A stretch of 64,000 nucleotides of DNA from CAWEPK01 sp963835595 (GCA_963835595.1 CAWIGL010000002.1:2232001-2296000), one strand, 5' to 3'; counted from the stretch's first letter, positions 1 to 9,201 are shown. The notes: generated by a model from the letters alone, not told the origin. A program made the numbers and translations.

Positions 1-38
1 CCCGGCACCGGGAAGATATTGACGATCTTCAATGGCAT
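1..38 (-). CDS. Start of an unidentified gene, cut by the window edge
   Basis: An ATG on the minus strand with a strong AGGAGGG ribosome binding site 4-5 bases upstream opens a frame reading MPLKIVNIFPVP before the window ends. It lies 24 bases downstream of the TRAP large permease stop, so it is probably the next gene of the TRAP operon. Twelve codons are too few to name a family. Confidence 0.5.
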   Translation of the reverse strand, partial: MPLKIVNIFPVP

Positions 39-62
39 GGTCCCTCCTATTTGCAGCCTGGG

Positions 63-1361
63 TCACCCGAGAAGCGCCGGCAGAAACATTGCTATCTGCG
101 GGAAGAAGAAAAGCAGGGCCGCGCAGGCCACCAGCGCCAGGAGAAAGGGGTAGACCCCCGCATAGATCACGTTGAACGGCTCCCCCGTTATGTTCTTGAC
201 GATAAAGACGGCGATGGCCACAGGCGGTATGACGACCCCGATCATGATCGTTATGCCGATCATGATGCCGAACCATATGGGGTCGAAGCCGAGCTTCACG
301 ACCGCCGGGAAAAAGATGGGCGTGGCGAGGATCATGAACGCCAGGTCGTCGATGAAGGAGCCTCCGAGCAGGTAGATCAGGATAATGAGGATCATGACGA
401 TGTTCCGGTTGAAGGGCAGTCCGCTTATCCAGTCGGCCGCGATAAACGGGATCGACGTGATGGCCAGGAAGTGGCCGAAAACCTGCGAGCCGGCGATCAA
501 AAGCAGCGTCATGCACGCAGTCCGGAGGGATTCCTCGAACGCCTTCCTCAGTTTTCCGAAGGGCAGCGAACGCTTGGAGAATGCGAGTATGAGGACGGCA
601 GCGGTCCCGATGCTGCCCGCCTCCGTCGGCGAGAACCAGCCTTCCATCAGCCCGCCGATCACTACGACGAAGATGACGGCGACCCAGAAAAAGTCCGGGA
701 AAGATTTGATTCTCTCCGACCAGCTCGACCTCGGGACCTGCTGCGCGACGGTTGGGTCGATCTTTACCCATCCGTAGATGACGAATATGAAGAACAGCGC
801 TATGAGAAGCCCCGGGACGATCCCCGCCATGAAGAGCTTGCCTATCGACTGCTCCGTGATGATGCCGTAAATAATCAGGGAAACGCTCGGCGGGATAAGC
901 ATCCCGAGCGTGCCGACGCAGGCGACTACGCCGAGGGAGAGCTTCTTGTTGTACCCGAGGCGCGTCATCTCCGGCACTGCGATGCCCGCGAAGGTGGCGC
1001 ACGTGGCGAGCGTCGAGCCGCACATCGCCTTGAAAAGCGTCGCGCCGACGACCGTCGTCATCGCGATCCCGCCGGGTATGTGGCCAACGAACTTCTCCGC
1101 CGAGTTGTAGAGCTTCTTTGCGATGTCCGAGTTCGAGGCGATCTGGCCCATGAGGACGAAGATGGGGATCACGGTGAAGCCGTAAGAGGTGAAGGTGTCG
1201 AAGAAGTCTTTCACCACTTGGTTGGAGGCTGCGCTGAACTTTCCGAGATAGGCAATACCGATGAAGCCGATTATGGTCATGCCGTACGCCAGCTCTATGC
1301 CCGTCAGGAACATCAGCAGCAGAACGCATATGCCAACGATTCCGGTCGTCACTTCACTCAT
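63..1361 (-). CDS. dctM: TRAP transporter large permease (DctM-like)
   Basis: This 432-residue membrane protein is the ion-coupled translocation subunit of a tripartite TRAP transporter in the inner membrane. It shows the long series of hydrophobic segments and the family features such as GATLFKAMCGSTLATCA near residue 110 and the IPPSVSLIIYGIITEQS motif near residue 160. Length is normal for the family (about 425-435). It overlaps the small permease stop by 8 bases and has a GGGAGG ribosome binding site, which points to translational coupling. The substrate cannot be read from the permease; the neighbouring acyl-CoA genes suggest an organic acid. Confidence 0.95.
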   Translation of the reverse strand: MSEVTTGIVGICVLLLMFLTGIELAYGMTIIGFIGIAYLGKFSAASNQVVKDFFDTFTSYGFTVIPIFVLMGQIASNSDIAKKLYNSAEKFVGHIPGGIAMTTVVGATLFKAMCGSTLATCATFAGIAVPEMTRLGYNKKLSLGVVACVGTLGMLIPPSVSLIIYGIITEQSIGKLFMAGIVPGLLIALFFIFVIYGWVKIDPTVAQQVPRSSWSERIKSFPDFFWVAVIFVVVIGGLMEGWFSPTEAGSIGTAAVLILAFSKRSLPFGKLRKAFEESLRTACMTLLLIAGSQVFGHFLAITSIPFIAADWISGLPFNRNIVMILIILIYLLGGSFIDDLAFMILATPIFFPAVVKLGFDPIWFGIMIGITIMIGVVIPPVAIAVFIVKNITGEPFNVIYAGVYPFLLALVACAALLFFFPQIAMFLPALLG

Positions 1362-1830
1362 GCTTGCCTCCCGCGATCCGCGCGATCTCCGCGACGAACG
1401 TCACGCACTGGACGAGCGAGCAGAGGGCGAGCCCTAGAGAGATCGGGTAGAACGGCAGCCTGAACACCGGCGTGACCTCTTTAGACTTTATGAGGTCGAG
1501 GCTCATCGCCACGAAATTCCACGCTATCCACAGAAAGAGCGCGATGGAGATGATGCGCGTCGCCACCTCCATGGCCGCTTTCCCGCGGACGGAAAGCTTT
1601 TCCACAAGGAAATCGACGAAGACGTGTCCCTTGACCGCCGACGTGTAAGGAAGGGAAAAGCCGATGACTACGGCGCCGAGGAATGAGATAATCTCGTAGT
1701 CGCCGACCATCGGCTTCCCGAGCCCCCTCATTAGCACGTCGGTGAGGGTGAAGACGAACATGAAGGCAAGGGTTATCTCGGCAACGAGAAGAAGCGATCT
1801 GCACAACCTTCTTTCCCAAAGAGACAACAT
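1354..1830 (-). CDS. dctQ: TRAP transporter small permease (DctQ-like)
   Basis: This is the four-helix small membrane subunit that joins DctM and the binding protein in a TRAP transporter. The protein has about four hydrophobic segments and a central P-x-V-G-D-Y-E-I region typical of DctQ. The ATG at 1830 is preferred because GGAGGG lies 8 bases upstream; a longer frame from 1848 has no such site. Order DctP-DctQ-DctM on the minus strand is the usual TRAP operon order. Confidence 0.9.
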   Translation of the reverse strand: MLSLWERRLCRSLLLVAEITLAFMFVFTLTDVLMRGLGKPMVGDYEIISFLGAVVIGFSLPYTSAVKGHVFVDFLVEKLSVRGKAAMEVATRIISIALFLWIAWNFVAMSLDLIKSKEVTPVFRLPFYPISLGLALCSLVQCVTFVAEIARIAGGKHE

Positions 1831-1899
1831 GGGCTTTCCCTCCCCCACTTCAGGCTGTGGTTCTTCTAATCGAGCGTGTCGAACGCCGGAGCGGACGGT

Positions 1900-2931
1900 C
1901 TAGTCCGCCGGCGCGTTCTTCAGCCAGTTCTGGCACCACTTGAGGACCTCTGCGCCTGGCAGGCCCTTCTCCTTCATGCTTTTTACGTAATTGTCGAGAA
2001 GGGGCTGCATCATGGTCCTCATTTTCGCCTCTTCGGCCGGGCCGGCGTAGGTTATCTTCTGTCCCGTCTTCTTTGCAAACTCTAGCCCGTCCTCGTCCAC
2101 CCACGACCAGAGTTTTGCCTGCTTCTCAAACCATTCTTCGTTGAGCTTGTCGATGATCTGCTGGATGTCTTTCGGGAGGGAGTTCCACCTTTCCTTGTTC
2201 ATGGCAATGAAGAACCCGTTGCCGTAAGCATTGCCGTGGTTGACGTACGTGTACTTGCAGACCTCGCCGAATTTCCAGCCCTTGAGCGTCTCCATGGGAA
2301 GGAGCACGCCGTCCGCCAGGCCCCTCTTCAGGGCGTCGTACGTCTCAAGCATCGGCATCGTCGTGGGCGTGGCGCCGGCAGCGGCGACTACCTTCGACGT
2401 GTTCGCGTCGCTCTTTATCCGCAGCCCTTTAAGGTCCTCGATCTTGGTCACCGACTTCTTCGTGTGGAAAAAGCCGGGGCCGTGCGCGTGGAGGTAGAAG
2501 AGCTTGACGTCGTCGTACTCATGGGGCTTGAACTTCTGGTAGAAGGCGTTGGCCATGCGGGTCGCCTGGCCGCCGCTCTTGTACCCGAGGGGAAGGACGA
2601 TGACCTCCGACAGGGGCATCCTGCCCGGGGTATAAGACATTATGCTCCACCCGATATCGACGATGCCTTTCACTACGCCGTCATACGTCTGGTTTGCCGA
2701 GACAAGGGTGCCGGCCGGAAAGTAGGCGACCTTGACCCGGCCATTCGTCCTCTTCTCCAGCTCCTTGCCCCATTGATCCGACAACTGCGAGATCGGGTGG
2801 GTAGGCGGCATGAAGCTCGAATACTTCAGCCTTATGACCGCATCCGCCGAAAAGGCAGGCGCGGCCAGGACGGCTGCGACGAGCGCAGCCAGACAGACGG
2901 AAAGAAAGAGCTTGACCTTACGAACCTTCAT
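1900..2931 (-). CDS. dctP: TRAP transporter substrate-binding protein (DctP family)
   Basis: This periplasmic binding protein delivers substrate to the TRAP permeases. It starts at the ATG at 2931 behind AAAGGGGG, giving a signal peptide that ends near AAPAFSADA and a mature region with the DctP hallmarks: LKYSSFMPPTHPISQ at the N-terminus, and the region DLKGLRIKSDANTSKVVAAAG that holds the conserved arginine for the carboxylate of the ligand. Length (344 residues) is typical. It is the first gene of the transporter set and is followed by DctQ after 69 bases. The substrate is unknown; a carboxylate is likely from the conserved Arg. Confidence 0.93.
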   Translation of the reverse strand: MKVRKVKLFLSVCLAALVAAVLAAPAFSADAVIRLKYSSFMPPTHPISQLSDQWGKELEKRTNGRVKVAYFPAGTLVSANQTYDGVVKGIVDIGWSIMSYTPGRMPLSEVIVLPLGYKSGGQATRMANAFYQKFKPHEYDDVKLFYLHAHGPGFFHTKKSVTKIEDLKGLRIKSDANTSKVVAAAGATPTTMPMLETYDALKRGLADGVLLPMETLKGWKFGEVCKYTYVNHGNAYGNGFFIAMNKERWNSLPKDIQQIIDKLNEEWFEKQAKLWSWVDEDGLEFAKKTGQKITYAGPAEEAKMRTMMQPLLDNYVKSMKEKGLPGAEVLKWCQNWLKNAPAD

Positions 2932-3052
2932 AGTGATACCCCCTTTTTCTTTTGCTGCCTCGCGTGCCCTTTTCACTTTTCCCTTATGGGCACGCCAAAC
3001 ACGTATGGTCCCCCCCGGTCCCGCGTTCCGGCGCCGACGCCGGATGCGGGCC

Positions 3053-4486
3053 CTATTTAAGCCCCAGCAGGTCCTTCACGTAGCCGACGCAGCCCGCTAC
3101 GTCGAATTCCCGCCCGATCGACATCCTCTGCGCCTGAAGCGACCCCTCGCCGTGGAGCGTCCCTACCCACCACTCGCCGGCGCCGTCCGTGCCGCCCATG
3201 TCCCGGATCAGCTTCATCACCTTGAGCCTGCTGATCGCGTCCACCCCCTTGCGCCCGCCCAGGTAGCGCTCGATGAACTCCCTCGTTGCGGGGTTCTTGC
3301 AATCGGCCTCAGTCGGGCCCGTGGCAACGAGCCCGCCTGCCACCTCCTGGAGCGCCTTCATGGAGGCATGGTAGTTCGCCGCAAAGAGGTATTTGCCGAT
3401 ATTGCAGAGCAGCGGGTTCGGATAGGCGACCCCGTTCTCCGTTATTATGCACTCCCTGGCTGCCGCCTGCCCGAAGGTCTTGATCGACTGGGCGTAGATG
3501 ACGAGGTCCGTTATCCTGTCCTTGATGTGGGAGGCGTTCGGAACCCCGTTGTAATCTGCGATGAGCGCGGCTGCGCCGATCATCGCCTGCGCGAAAGGGT
3601 ACTTGTACGAGATGCCGGTGAAGCGGTGCCAGGTGGCGAAGCAGTTGGCCAGGACGCCCGCGAACTCCCACTCGCCGTCCATGAATATCCTCTCGGCAGG
3701 CACGAAGACATCCTCGAAGATCGTCATGGCCTCGAGCGTCGTATGGCGCGCGCTCAAGGGGTAGTCGAAGGCCCCCAAATCGCCCCGCTCCGGCCTGGAG
3801 ATGATCTTCACGCCTTTGGTGGCGACCGGTATGCCGAAGGCGATGCAGTAATCCTTGTCCGCCTCGGACATGGCCCTGGTGGGCAGGACGAGCAGCTCGT
3901 TCGCGATGGGCGCAGATGTAGTGTGGACCTTGCACCCCCTTACTACGACCCCTCCGTCGCGCCTCTCGACGACCTTCAGGTAATAGTAAGGCATCTCCTG
4001 CTGGGAAGGCCGCAGGCTGCGGTCGCCTTTCACGTCCGTGACTGCGCCCGCCATGCTCAGGTCGTTCTCTTCGAGGTACCGCCTGTATTTCGCCGCCCTT
4101 TCCGAATAGGGCGTCCCGTGCTTTTTGTCGATGTCGTGGCAGACCATATGGAGGGCGTTCAGCGCGTCGGTGCCGATCTCCTTCATGAAGATCACCACGG
4201 ACGCGCCGTTTCTCGTCGTTGTCTCGATGACCTCCTGCCTCCGCAGCAGGTCATCCGGCGTCCTGGGCAGCTCGAAATACCGCCTGATCTCCCGTCCCGT
4301 CTCGGGGGAGCGGGTCACGAGGAGGTCCCGCAAGTCGGGCCGCTTGTCGAGCTCGTAATCGATGGCGCCGTGATCGATGGCCTTGCGTAAGGAAGGGTGC
4401 CTGGTGATGTCCTCCACGCGCTCGCCGTGGATATAGACCTCCCGCCCGTCCCGAAGGCTCTCGATATACTGCGCTGCGTCTCTCAT
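3053..4486 (-). CDS. HpaB-type flavoprotein (4-hydroxyphenylacetate 3-monooxygenase / 4-hydroxybutyryl-CoA dehydratase family)
   Basis: The 477-residue product matches the HpaB/AbfD fold family, which uses FAD either for aromatic hydroxylation or, with a [4Fe-4S] cluster, for radical dehydration of 4-hydroxybutyryl-CoA. Visible features are the N-terminal RDAAQYIESLRDGREVYI, the ANCFATWHRFTGISYKYPFA helix and the C-terminal EFDVAGCVGYVKDLLG. Only one Cys lies in the region of the AbfD CxxxC pair (HMVCHDID), and the third Cys ligand after the conserved His is replaced, so a complete AbfD-type cluster is doubtful. It sits with SDR, acyl-CoA ligase and thiolase genes, so an acyl-CoA or hydroxy-acid substrate in anaerobic degradation is plausible. 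The start has an AGGGAAGGG site. Confidence 0.85.
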   Translation of the reverse strand: MRDAAQYIESLRDGREVYIHGERVEDITRHPSLRKAIDHGAIDYELDKRPDLRDLLVTRSPETGREIRRYFELPRTPDDLLRRQEVIETTTRNGASVVIFMKEIGTDALNALHMVCHDIDKKHGTPYSERAAKYRRYLEENDLSMAGAVTDVKGDRSLRPSQQEMPYYYLKVVERRDGGVVVRGCKVHTTSAPIANELLVLPTRAMSEADKDYCIAFGIPVATKGVKIISRPERGDLGAFDYPLSARHTTLEAMTIFEDVFVPAERIFMDGEWEFAGVLANCFATWHRFTGISYKYPFAQAMIGAAALIADYNGVPNASHIKDRITDLVIYAQSIKTFGQAAARECIITENGVAYPNPLLCNIGKYLFAANYHASMKALQEVAGGLVATGPTEADCKNPATREFIERYLGGRKGVDAISRLKVMKLIRDMGGTDGAGEWWVGTLHGEGSLQAQRMSIGREFDVAGCVGYVKDLLGLK

Positions 4487-4534
4487 CGTCCCTTCCCTCC
4501 GTCGTTTCCGCCTGTTATGCGCCGTCTGCCTGCA

Positions 4535-5275
4535 CTATATCGCAAGACCCCCATCGACCCGTATGATCGCGCCCGTCACGTACTCCCCCTTGAAGACGAG
4601 AAAATTTACCATATCTGCTATCTCCTCGGGCTTGCCTGGGCGGCGCATGGGGATGTTCTTCAGCTCCCGCTCGATCTTCTCCTCCGTATCGAAGAGGCCC
4701 CGCGTCATATCCGTCGGCACGAACCCCGGCACGACGGCGTTTACCGTGACGCCCTTCGACGCCACTTCTTTGGCCAGGCACATGGTAAGCCCGAGAAGGC
4801 CCGCCTTCGCCGCCCCGTAGGCGGTATCGCCGGGGTAGCCGTGGAGCGCCACATAGGAAGAGAGGTTGATTATACGGCCCCATCCTTTCGCCACCATCAT
4901 GGGGACGATATGCCGGCAGCAGTGGAAGGCGCCTCCCAGGGCGGTCTCTATCACCAAGCGCCAATCGTCCGTGGAAAGGGCCTGTATCCTGCCGCCCCTG
5001 TGGAGCGCCGCGTTGTTCACAAGGATATCGATAGGCCCCCACTTCTCGCCGACGCGCTCGACCAGCGCCTTCACCGCCCCGTCCTGCGCAACGTCGCCCT
5101 CAACGACGAGGCATTCGCCTCCCGTGCCTTCTATCTCTGCCGCAACGGCGTCCGCGGCGTCCCGTCTCGCGCGGTAATTGACGACGACGCGCGCGCCTTC
5201 CTTCGCGAGACCGACCGCTATGGCCCGGCCGATGCCCCGGCCCGAGCCTGTGACCAGGGCGACCTTCTTCTCCAT
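4535..5275 (-). CDS. Short-chain dehydrogenase/reductase (FabG-like)
   Basis: This 246-residue classical SDR has the Rossmann signature TGSGRGIGRA at residues 9-18, the NNA motif (LVNNAALH) and the catalytic Y-x-x-x-K as YGAAK after the serine of LSSYVA. The Arg-rich segment NYRARRDA after beta strand 2 suggests NADP(H). It probably oxidises or reduces a beta-hydroxy/keto group of an acyl intermediate. It lies between the HpaB-like gene and the acyl-CoA ligase, with a 17-base gap to the latter and an AGAGGGG ribosome binding site. Exact substrate is unknown. Confidence 0.93.
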   Translation of the reverse strand: MEKKVALVTGSGRGIGRAIAVGLAKEGARVVVNYRARRDAADAVAAEIEGTGGECLVVEGDVAQDGAVKALVERVGEKWGPIDILVNNAALHRGGRIQALSTDDWRLVIETALGGAFHCCRHIVPMMVAKGWGRIINLSSYVALHGYPGDTAYGAAKAGLLGLTMCLAKEVASKGVTVNAVVPGFVPTDMTRGLFDTEEKIERELKNIPMRRPGKPEEIADMVNFLVFKGEYVTGAIIRVDGGLAI

Positions 5276-5292
5276 GACCGACCCCTCTCCCC

Positions 5293-6924
5293 CTATGCGC
5301 CCGCCTTCGGCGGCGTCCCCTTTCCGGCCGTATGGCGCAGCTCCGCCTTGTTCACCTTGCCTGCCGGGTTCCTGGGAAGGGCTTCCACGAATTCGACCGT
5401 TTTAGGCACCTTGTAATCCGCGAGGCTGGCGGCGCAGCACTGCCTGATCTCTTCCTCGGTCGCCGTCTCGCCAGGCCTCACTACGACGCACGCCTTTACG
5501 ACCTCTCCCATGATCCTGTCAGGCACCCCTACGACCGCAACGTCGAGCACCTTTGGATGGCAGGATATCACATTTTCGACTTCGAGGGAGTATATCTTTT
5601 CCCCTCCCCGGTTTATCATGTCTTTCTTCCTGTCGAGCACGTAGATGAACCCTTCCTCGTCGATCTTGCCTATGTCGCCCGTGTGGAGCCAGCCATCGAC
5701 AATCGCCGCCTTCGTGGCGTCCGGGTTCTTCCAGTAGCCTTTGAAGACCTTCGGCCCTTTCAGCACGATCTCGCCTATCGCCTCCGTCGGCAAGGCGTTC
5801 TCGTTGTCATCGACGATCCTCGCATCCATCGTGGGAAGCAGCTTGCCGACGGCGTTTATCTTGCGGAGGGCGTCCTCGAACGGCGTCGATGTTACAATCG
5901 CGAAGCTCTCCGTCAGCCCGTAGCCTACGCTGATGCGGACGTTCGGCAGCTTTGCGAAGATGCCCCTGACCATCTCTTCCGTCGCGAAGGAGCCGCCGAA
6001 AAGGGCCATCCTGAAGGAAGAGAAGTCGTATTTGTCGAAATCGGGGTGGTTCACCATGAGCCAGACCACGTTGACGACGCCCATGTAATGGGTCACCTTC
6101 TCCCTGGAGGCGATCTCCAGGAAATCTTTCGTCTTGAACTGCTTCATGTAAACGCACGCGGCTGCGCTGAAGATGGGGGGCAGCATCACGCTCGACATGC
6201 CCGTGATATGGAAAAGCGGTATCGAGCATATCATCTTGTCTCCGGCCCTGTACTGGATGAAATCTGCGACGAGCATCGCCGTCACTACGAGGCCCCGCTG
6301 GTGGAGCACGGCCCCTTTCGGCTTGCCCGTAGTGCCCGAGGTGTACATGATGGCTGCGACGTCGTCTTCCGTAAGCGATGCCCGCCGGAAGGGCGTCGCC
6401 TCGTGCCCCGTCAGATGCGAGAACGGCAGCGTCCCCCCGGGCGCCGACGCCCCGTTGAAAAACATCTTTTCGATGCCCTTAAGCTGACCCGTCGCGGGTG
6501 CGACGTAAGGCCAATACTCCTCATCGACGATAAGTAGCCTGCTCTCCGAATCGTTTATCTCGTATGCGAGCTCCTCGCCCTTGAACCTCGTGTTGAGGGG
6601 CACGATGACTGCGCCGAGCTTCATCAGCGCAAAGAACGTAATGGGGAACTCGATCTGCGTGCCTAAGAGCACGGCCACGTGGTCGCCCCGCCCGATGCCG
6701 GCGCCTTCCAGCCCGGCCGCCACCCGGTCTACCATCTTGTCGAACCGGCCGTAAGTCAGACGCCGGTCGCCGCAGATAAAGCCGAGGCGGTCGGGGAACT
6801 GCCTGACGGTATTTTCGAGCAGCTCGACGACGCTTTGCGGCCTGTTCTTTATGATCTTCCCCTTGAAGCCCGGCCGTTCTTCTTCGGCCAGCTCCCAGCC
6901 CGAATTGATCGGAAGCGTATCCAT
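5293..6924 (-). CDS. AMP-forming acyl-CoA ligase
   Basis: This 543-residue ANL-family enzyme should activate a carboxylic acid to its CoA thioester with ATP. It carries the P-loop-like YTSGTTGKPKGAVL, the SVGYGLTES motif, the adenylate-binding GWLHTGDIG and the C-terminal catalytic lysine in LPRNPAGKVNKAELR. The size and motifs resemble medium- or long-chain acyl-CoA and 4-coumarate-type ligases. With the TRAP transporter, thiolase and SDR around it, it likely performs the entry step for the imported acid. The start has GGGGAGAGGGG upstream. Confidence 0.93.
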   Translation of the reverse strand: MDTLPINSGWELAEEERPGFKGKIIKNRPQSVVELLENTVRQFPDRLGFICGDRRLTYGRFDKMVDRVAAGLEGAGIGRGDHVAVLLGTQIEFPITFFALMKLGAVIVPLNTRFKGEELAYEINDSESRLLIVDEEYWPYVAPATGQLKGIEKMFFNGASAPGGTLPFSHLTGHEATPFRRASLTEDDVAAIMYTSGTTGKPKGAVLHQRGLVVTAMLVADFIQYRAGDKMICSIPLFHITGMSSVMLPPIFSAAACVYMKQFKTKDFLEIASREKVTHYMGVVNVVWLMVNHPDFDKYDFSSFRMALFGGSFATEEMVRGIFAKLPNVRISVGYGLTESFAIVTSTPFEDALRKINAVGKLLPTMDARIVDDNENALPTEAIGEIVLKGPKVFKGYWKNPDATKAAIVDGWLHTGDIGKIDEEGFIYVLDRKKDMINRGGEKIYSLEVENVISCHPKVLDVAVVGVPDRIMGEVVKACVVVRPGETATEEEIRQCCAASLADYKVPKTVEFVEALPRNPAGKVNKAELRHTAGKGTPPKAGA

Positions 6925-7015
6925 AGCCCCTCTCCCCCCAGGTATACCGGCTTCATAACCCGTTGCGATCGTTCATCCGCGCGTACGCCGCCTCCTTCCG
7001 AGGCGGCGCTTGCCG

Positions 7016-8191
7016 CTATCCCCTCTCGACGATCATCGCGAAACCCTGGCCCCCGCCTGCGCAGAGCGTGGCCAGCCCCCGGTGCAAGTTGCGCTTCCCC
7101 ATCTCGTGCAGCAGCGTCACGACGAGCCTCGCGCCCGTGCAGCCCACGGGATGGCCGAGGGATATGCCGCTGCCGTTCACGTTTACGATCTCCCTGTTCC
7201 AGCCAAGCTCCCGCTCGCACGCGAGGTACTGGGCAGCGAAGGCCTCGTTGATCTCGATGAGCTCGATGTCTCCGAGGCTTAAGCCCGCCCGGCCGAGCGC
7301 CTTCTTCGTCGCCGGGACCGGTCCGAGGCCCATAACCTCCGGGTCTACCCCTGCAACTGCGTAGCTCACGATCCGCGCGAGGGGCTTCATGCCCAGCTCC
7401 TTTGCCCGCTCTTCCGTCATGAGGACGACGGCCGCGGCCGCGTCGTTGATGCCGCAGGCATTGCCGGCAGTCACCGTCCCCCCTTTCTTAAAGGCGGGCG
7501 GGAGGGCGGCCAGCTTCTCCATCGTCATATCGGGCCTGGGGTATTCGTCCGTATCGTACAGCTTCGGGTCCCCCTTCCGCTGCGGCAGGGGCACGGGGGA
7601 GATCTCGTCCCTGAAGCGCCCTTCCTTGATCGCCCGGCCCGCGTTCTGCTGGCTCCGCAGGGCAAAGGCGTCCTGCTCCTCCCTGGGGATCGAATATTGC
7701 TCGGCCAGCCTTTCGGCGGTCAGCCCCATCCCGCCGCCTATCGGGTGCTCCTGCATCGATTTCCAGATCATGTCAACAGCCTGATGGTGCTGGAGCCGGA
7801 AACCCCACCGCGCCGTCTGAAGCAGATAGGGCGCAGTGCTCATGCTCTCCACGCCCCCGGCGATCACGCATTCGGCGTTGCCGTCGTGGATGCTCTGGAC
7901 GCCGCATATGATGGCCTGCATACCGGAGCCGCAGGTGGCCACGATATGGAACGCCGTAGTCTCGATGGGAAGACCGGCCTTTACCAGTCCGATCCGGGCC
8001 ACATTGTGGTCGATCGGCTCGAAGCAGTTGCCCATGATGACCTGATCGAAAACGCTTTTTCCCAGGCCGGTGCGCTTCACGACGGACTCGATAATGAATT
8101 GTGAAAGCTGGATCGCCGTCACGTCCCTCAACGCGCCGCCGAACGTCCCTATCGGCGAGCGCGTCGCTTCTACGATTACTACGTCACGCAT
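7016..8191 (-). CDS. Thiolase (acetyl-CoA C-acetyltransferase family)
   Basis: This protein is a type-II thiolase that cleaves or forms beta-ketoacyl-CoA. The acyl-accepting Cys is residue 87 in IVATCGSGMQAI, and the C-terminal GHPVGCTGARLV and TLCAGGGQGFAM blocks carry the catalytic His and second Cys. The ATG at 8191 (MRDVVIVEATRSPIG) is chosen because AAAGGGG lies 6-7 bases upstream and because it starts where thiolases normally start. It overlaps the TetR gene by 8 bases, so the regulator is the promoter-proximal gene of this operon. Confidence 0.95.
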   Translation of the reverse strand: MRDVVIVEATRSPIGTFGGALRDVTAIQLSQFIIESVVKRTGLGKSVFDQVIMGNCFEPIDHNVARIGLVKAGLPIETTAFHIVATCGSGMQAIICGVQSIHDGNAECVIAGGVESMSTAPYLLQTARWGFRLQHHQAVDMIWKSMQEHPIGGGMGLTAERLAEQYSIPREEQDAFALRSQQNAGRAIKEGRFRDEISPVPLPQRKGDPKLYDTDEYPRPDMTMEKLAALPPAFKKGGTVTAGNACGINDAAAAVVLMTEERAKELGMKPLARIVSYAVAGVDPEVMGLGPVPATKKALGRAGLSLGDIELIEINEAFAAQYLACERELGWNREIVNVNGSGISLGHPVGCTGARLVVTLLHEMGKRNLHRGLATLCAGGGQGFAMIVERG

Positions 8192-8843
8192 GGGCATCCC
8201 CTTTCGTCGTCTTCCTATTCCTCTCAACGGCCTGCTCGCTGTTTTTGCCCTTTATCGCTTCGGCAGCGCCGGCAGCGATGCCCGTCAGCAGGACGCTCCT
8301 GAACGTCCTGGCGAGCTGGGGCCCTTCGACTTCTTCGTGCTTGATGTACCACTGGAGGAGGACCCCGTTATGCATGGCGATGATCGTGTTGGCGAGAACG
8401 TACGAGTCGAGGTCCGCCTTTACGGTGTGTACTGCCTTGCCCTGCTCTATCATCCCTTTCACGAATTGGGTATACCGCTCAAGGACCTGGCGGAGCTTCC
8501 GTTCCGCCTTCAGGCCGCTTCCCGCTATCTCAGCCGCGAGGATCGTCCAGACTATGCAGAGATCCCGGTGGTTGACCGCGAATTCCGTCGAATACTTATG
8601 GTACTGCTTGAATTTCTGCAGGAAATCGCCCTGGACGCGTTCGTTGGAGGCGATCAGCCCGTCAAGGAACGTCCGCTCCCATTCTTCCAGGATCGTCTCC
8701 AGGAGCTCGTCTTTGCTCTTGAAATACCAGTAAAAGGCGCCTTTCGTGAGCTCGACCGCATCCGTAACGTCCTTGATGGTCGTCCCCTGGAAACCCTTGT
8801 GGAGGAAGAGGCTGATGCTCTCCTTTATTATTGTCTCCTTCAT
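8184..8843 (-). CDS. TetR/AcrR-family transcriptional regulator
   Basis: The N-terminal half has the TetR helix-turn-helix (TTIKDVTDAVELTKGAFYWY, then FKSKDELL), followed by a helical ligand-binding domain. It is translationally coupled to the thiolase and heads the minus-strand acyl-CoA operon, so it probably senses an acyl-CoA or organic acid and represses its own operon. A 22-base near-palindrome overlapping its promoter fits this. The start is uncertain: the ATG at 8843 begins the usual TetR helix, and a TTG at 8864 would add seven residues. Confidence 0.92.
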   Translation of the reverse strand: MKETIIKESISLFLHKGFQGTTIKDVTDAVELTKGAFYWYFKSKDELLETILEEWERTFLDGLIASNERVQGDFLQKFKQYHKYSTEFAVNHRDLCIVWTILAAEIAGSGLKAERKLRQVLERYTQFVKGMIEQGKAVHTVKADLDSYVLANTIIAMHNGVLLQWYIKHEEVEGPQLARTFRSVLLTGIAAGAAEAIKGKNSEQAVERNRKTTKGDAHA

Positions 8844-8893
8844 GGATTGAAAATTGCCCCTCAATGGTCACCCAAACGAGAAAAGGTCGCGTA

Positions 8894-8932
8894 ATTAACT
8901 AAACGTTTATCTAATTTCAGACATTCTGTCAA
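8894..8932 (-). promoter_or_regulatory. TetR promoter with palindromic operator
   Basis: On the minus strand TTGACA (8927-8932) is followed after 17 bases by TAAACG (8904-8909). The -10 region lies in the perfect palindrome TAAACGTTTA (8900-8909), which extends to a 22-base imperfect palindrome ATTA-N2-TAAACGTTTA-N2-TAAT (8894-8915). A TetR dimer bound here would block RNA polymerase, so autoregulation of the TetR-thiolase-ligase operon is likely. Confidence 0.6.
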
Positions 8933-9201
8933 GAAATTTCTATCGGGAATTAATGGCGCCGCGTTTCCGTCCGCGCATTTCTGCGGACCTGGACGAAATC
9001 CGCAAGGGATATTCGGCGGTCCTTATGAATAATAGCCTGGGCGCCCTGCGCGGGATCTTTGCGCGGTACGCGCCATCCTACCCGGACGCGTCCGGGATGC
9101 ATCGGAAAAGCAGATACCTGACCGTGCACGCTCGACCTATGCTGCCACCCCGAATAGCCTTGAATTCCCCCAGTGCTTTAATGACCACGGACGGCAGACC
9201 C
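8916..9201. other. Intergenic stretch without a supported gene
   Basis: Between the TetR operator and the LarA-like stop I see no frame with a ribosome binding site or recognisable protein family. The section holds the upstream part of the TetR promoter and the 3' end of the LarA operon. Confidence 0.5.

Noticed and set aside
51..1463. Long open frame antisense to the TRAP large permease
   Set aside because: It is a GC-rich shadow frame opposite a clear membrane protein gene, with a charged low-complexity product and no family.
2810..4390. 526-codon plus-strand frame opposite DctP and the HpaB-like gene
   Set aside because: The minus-strand genes have ribosome binding sites and family motifs; the plus-strand product has neither.
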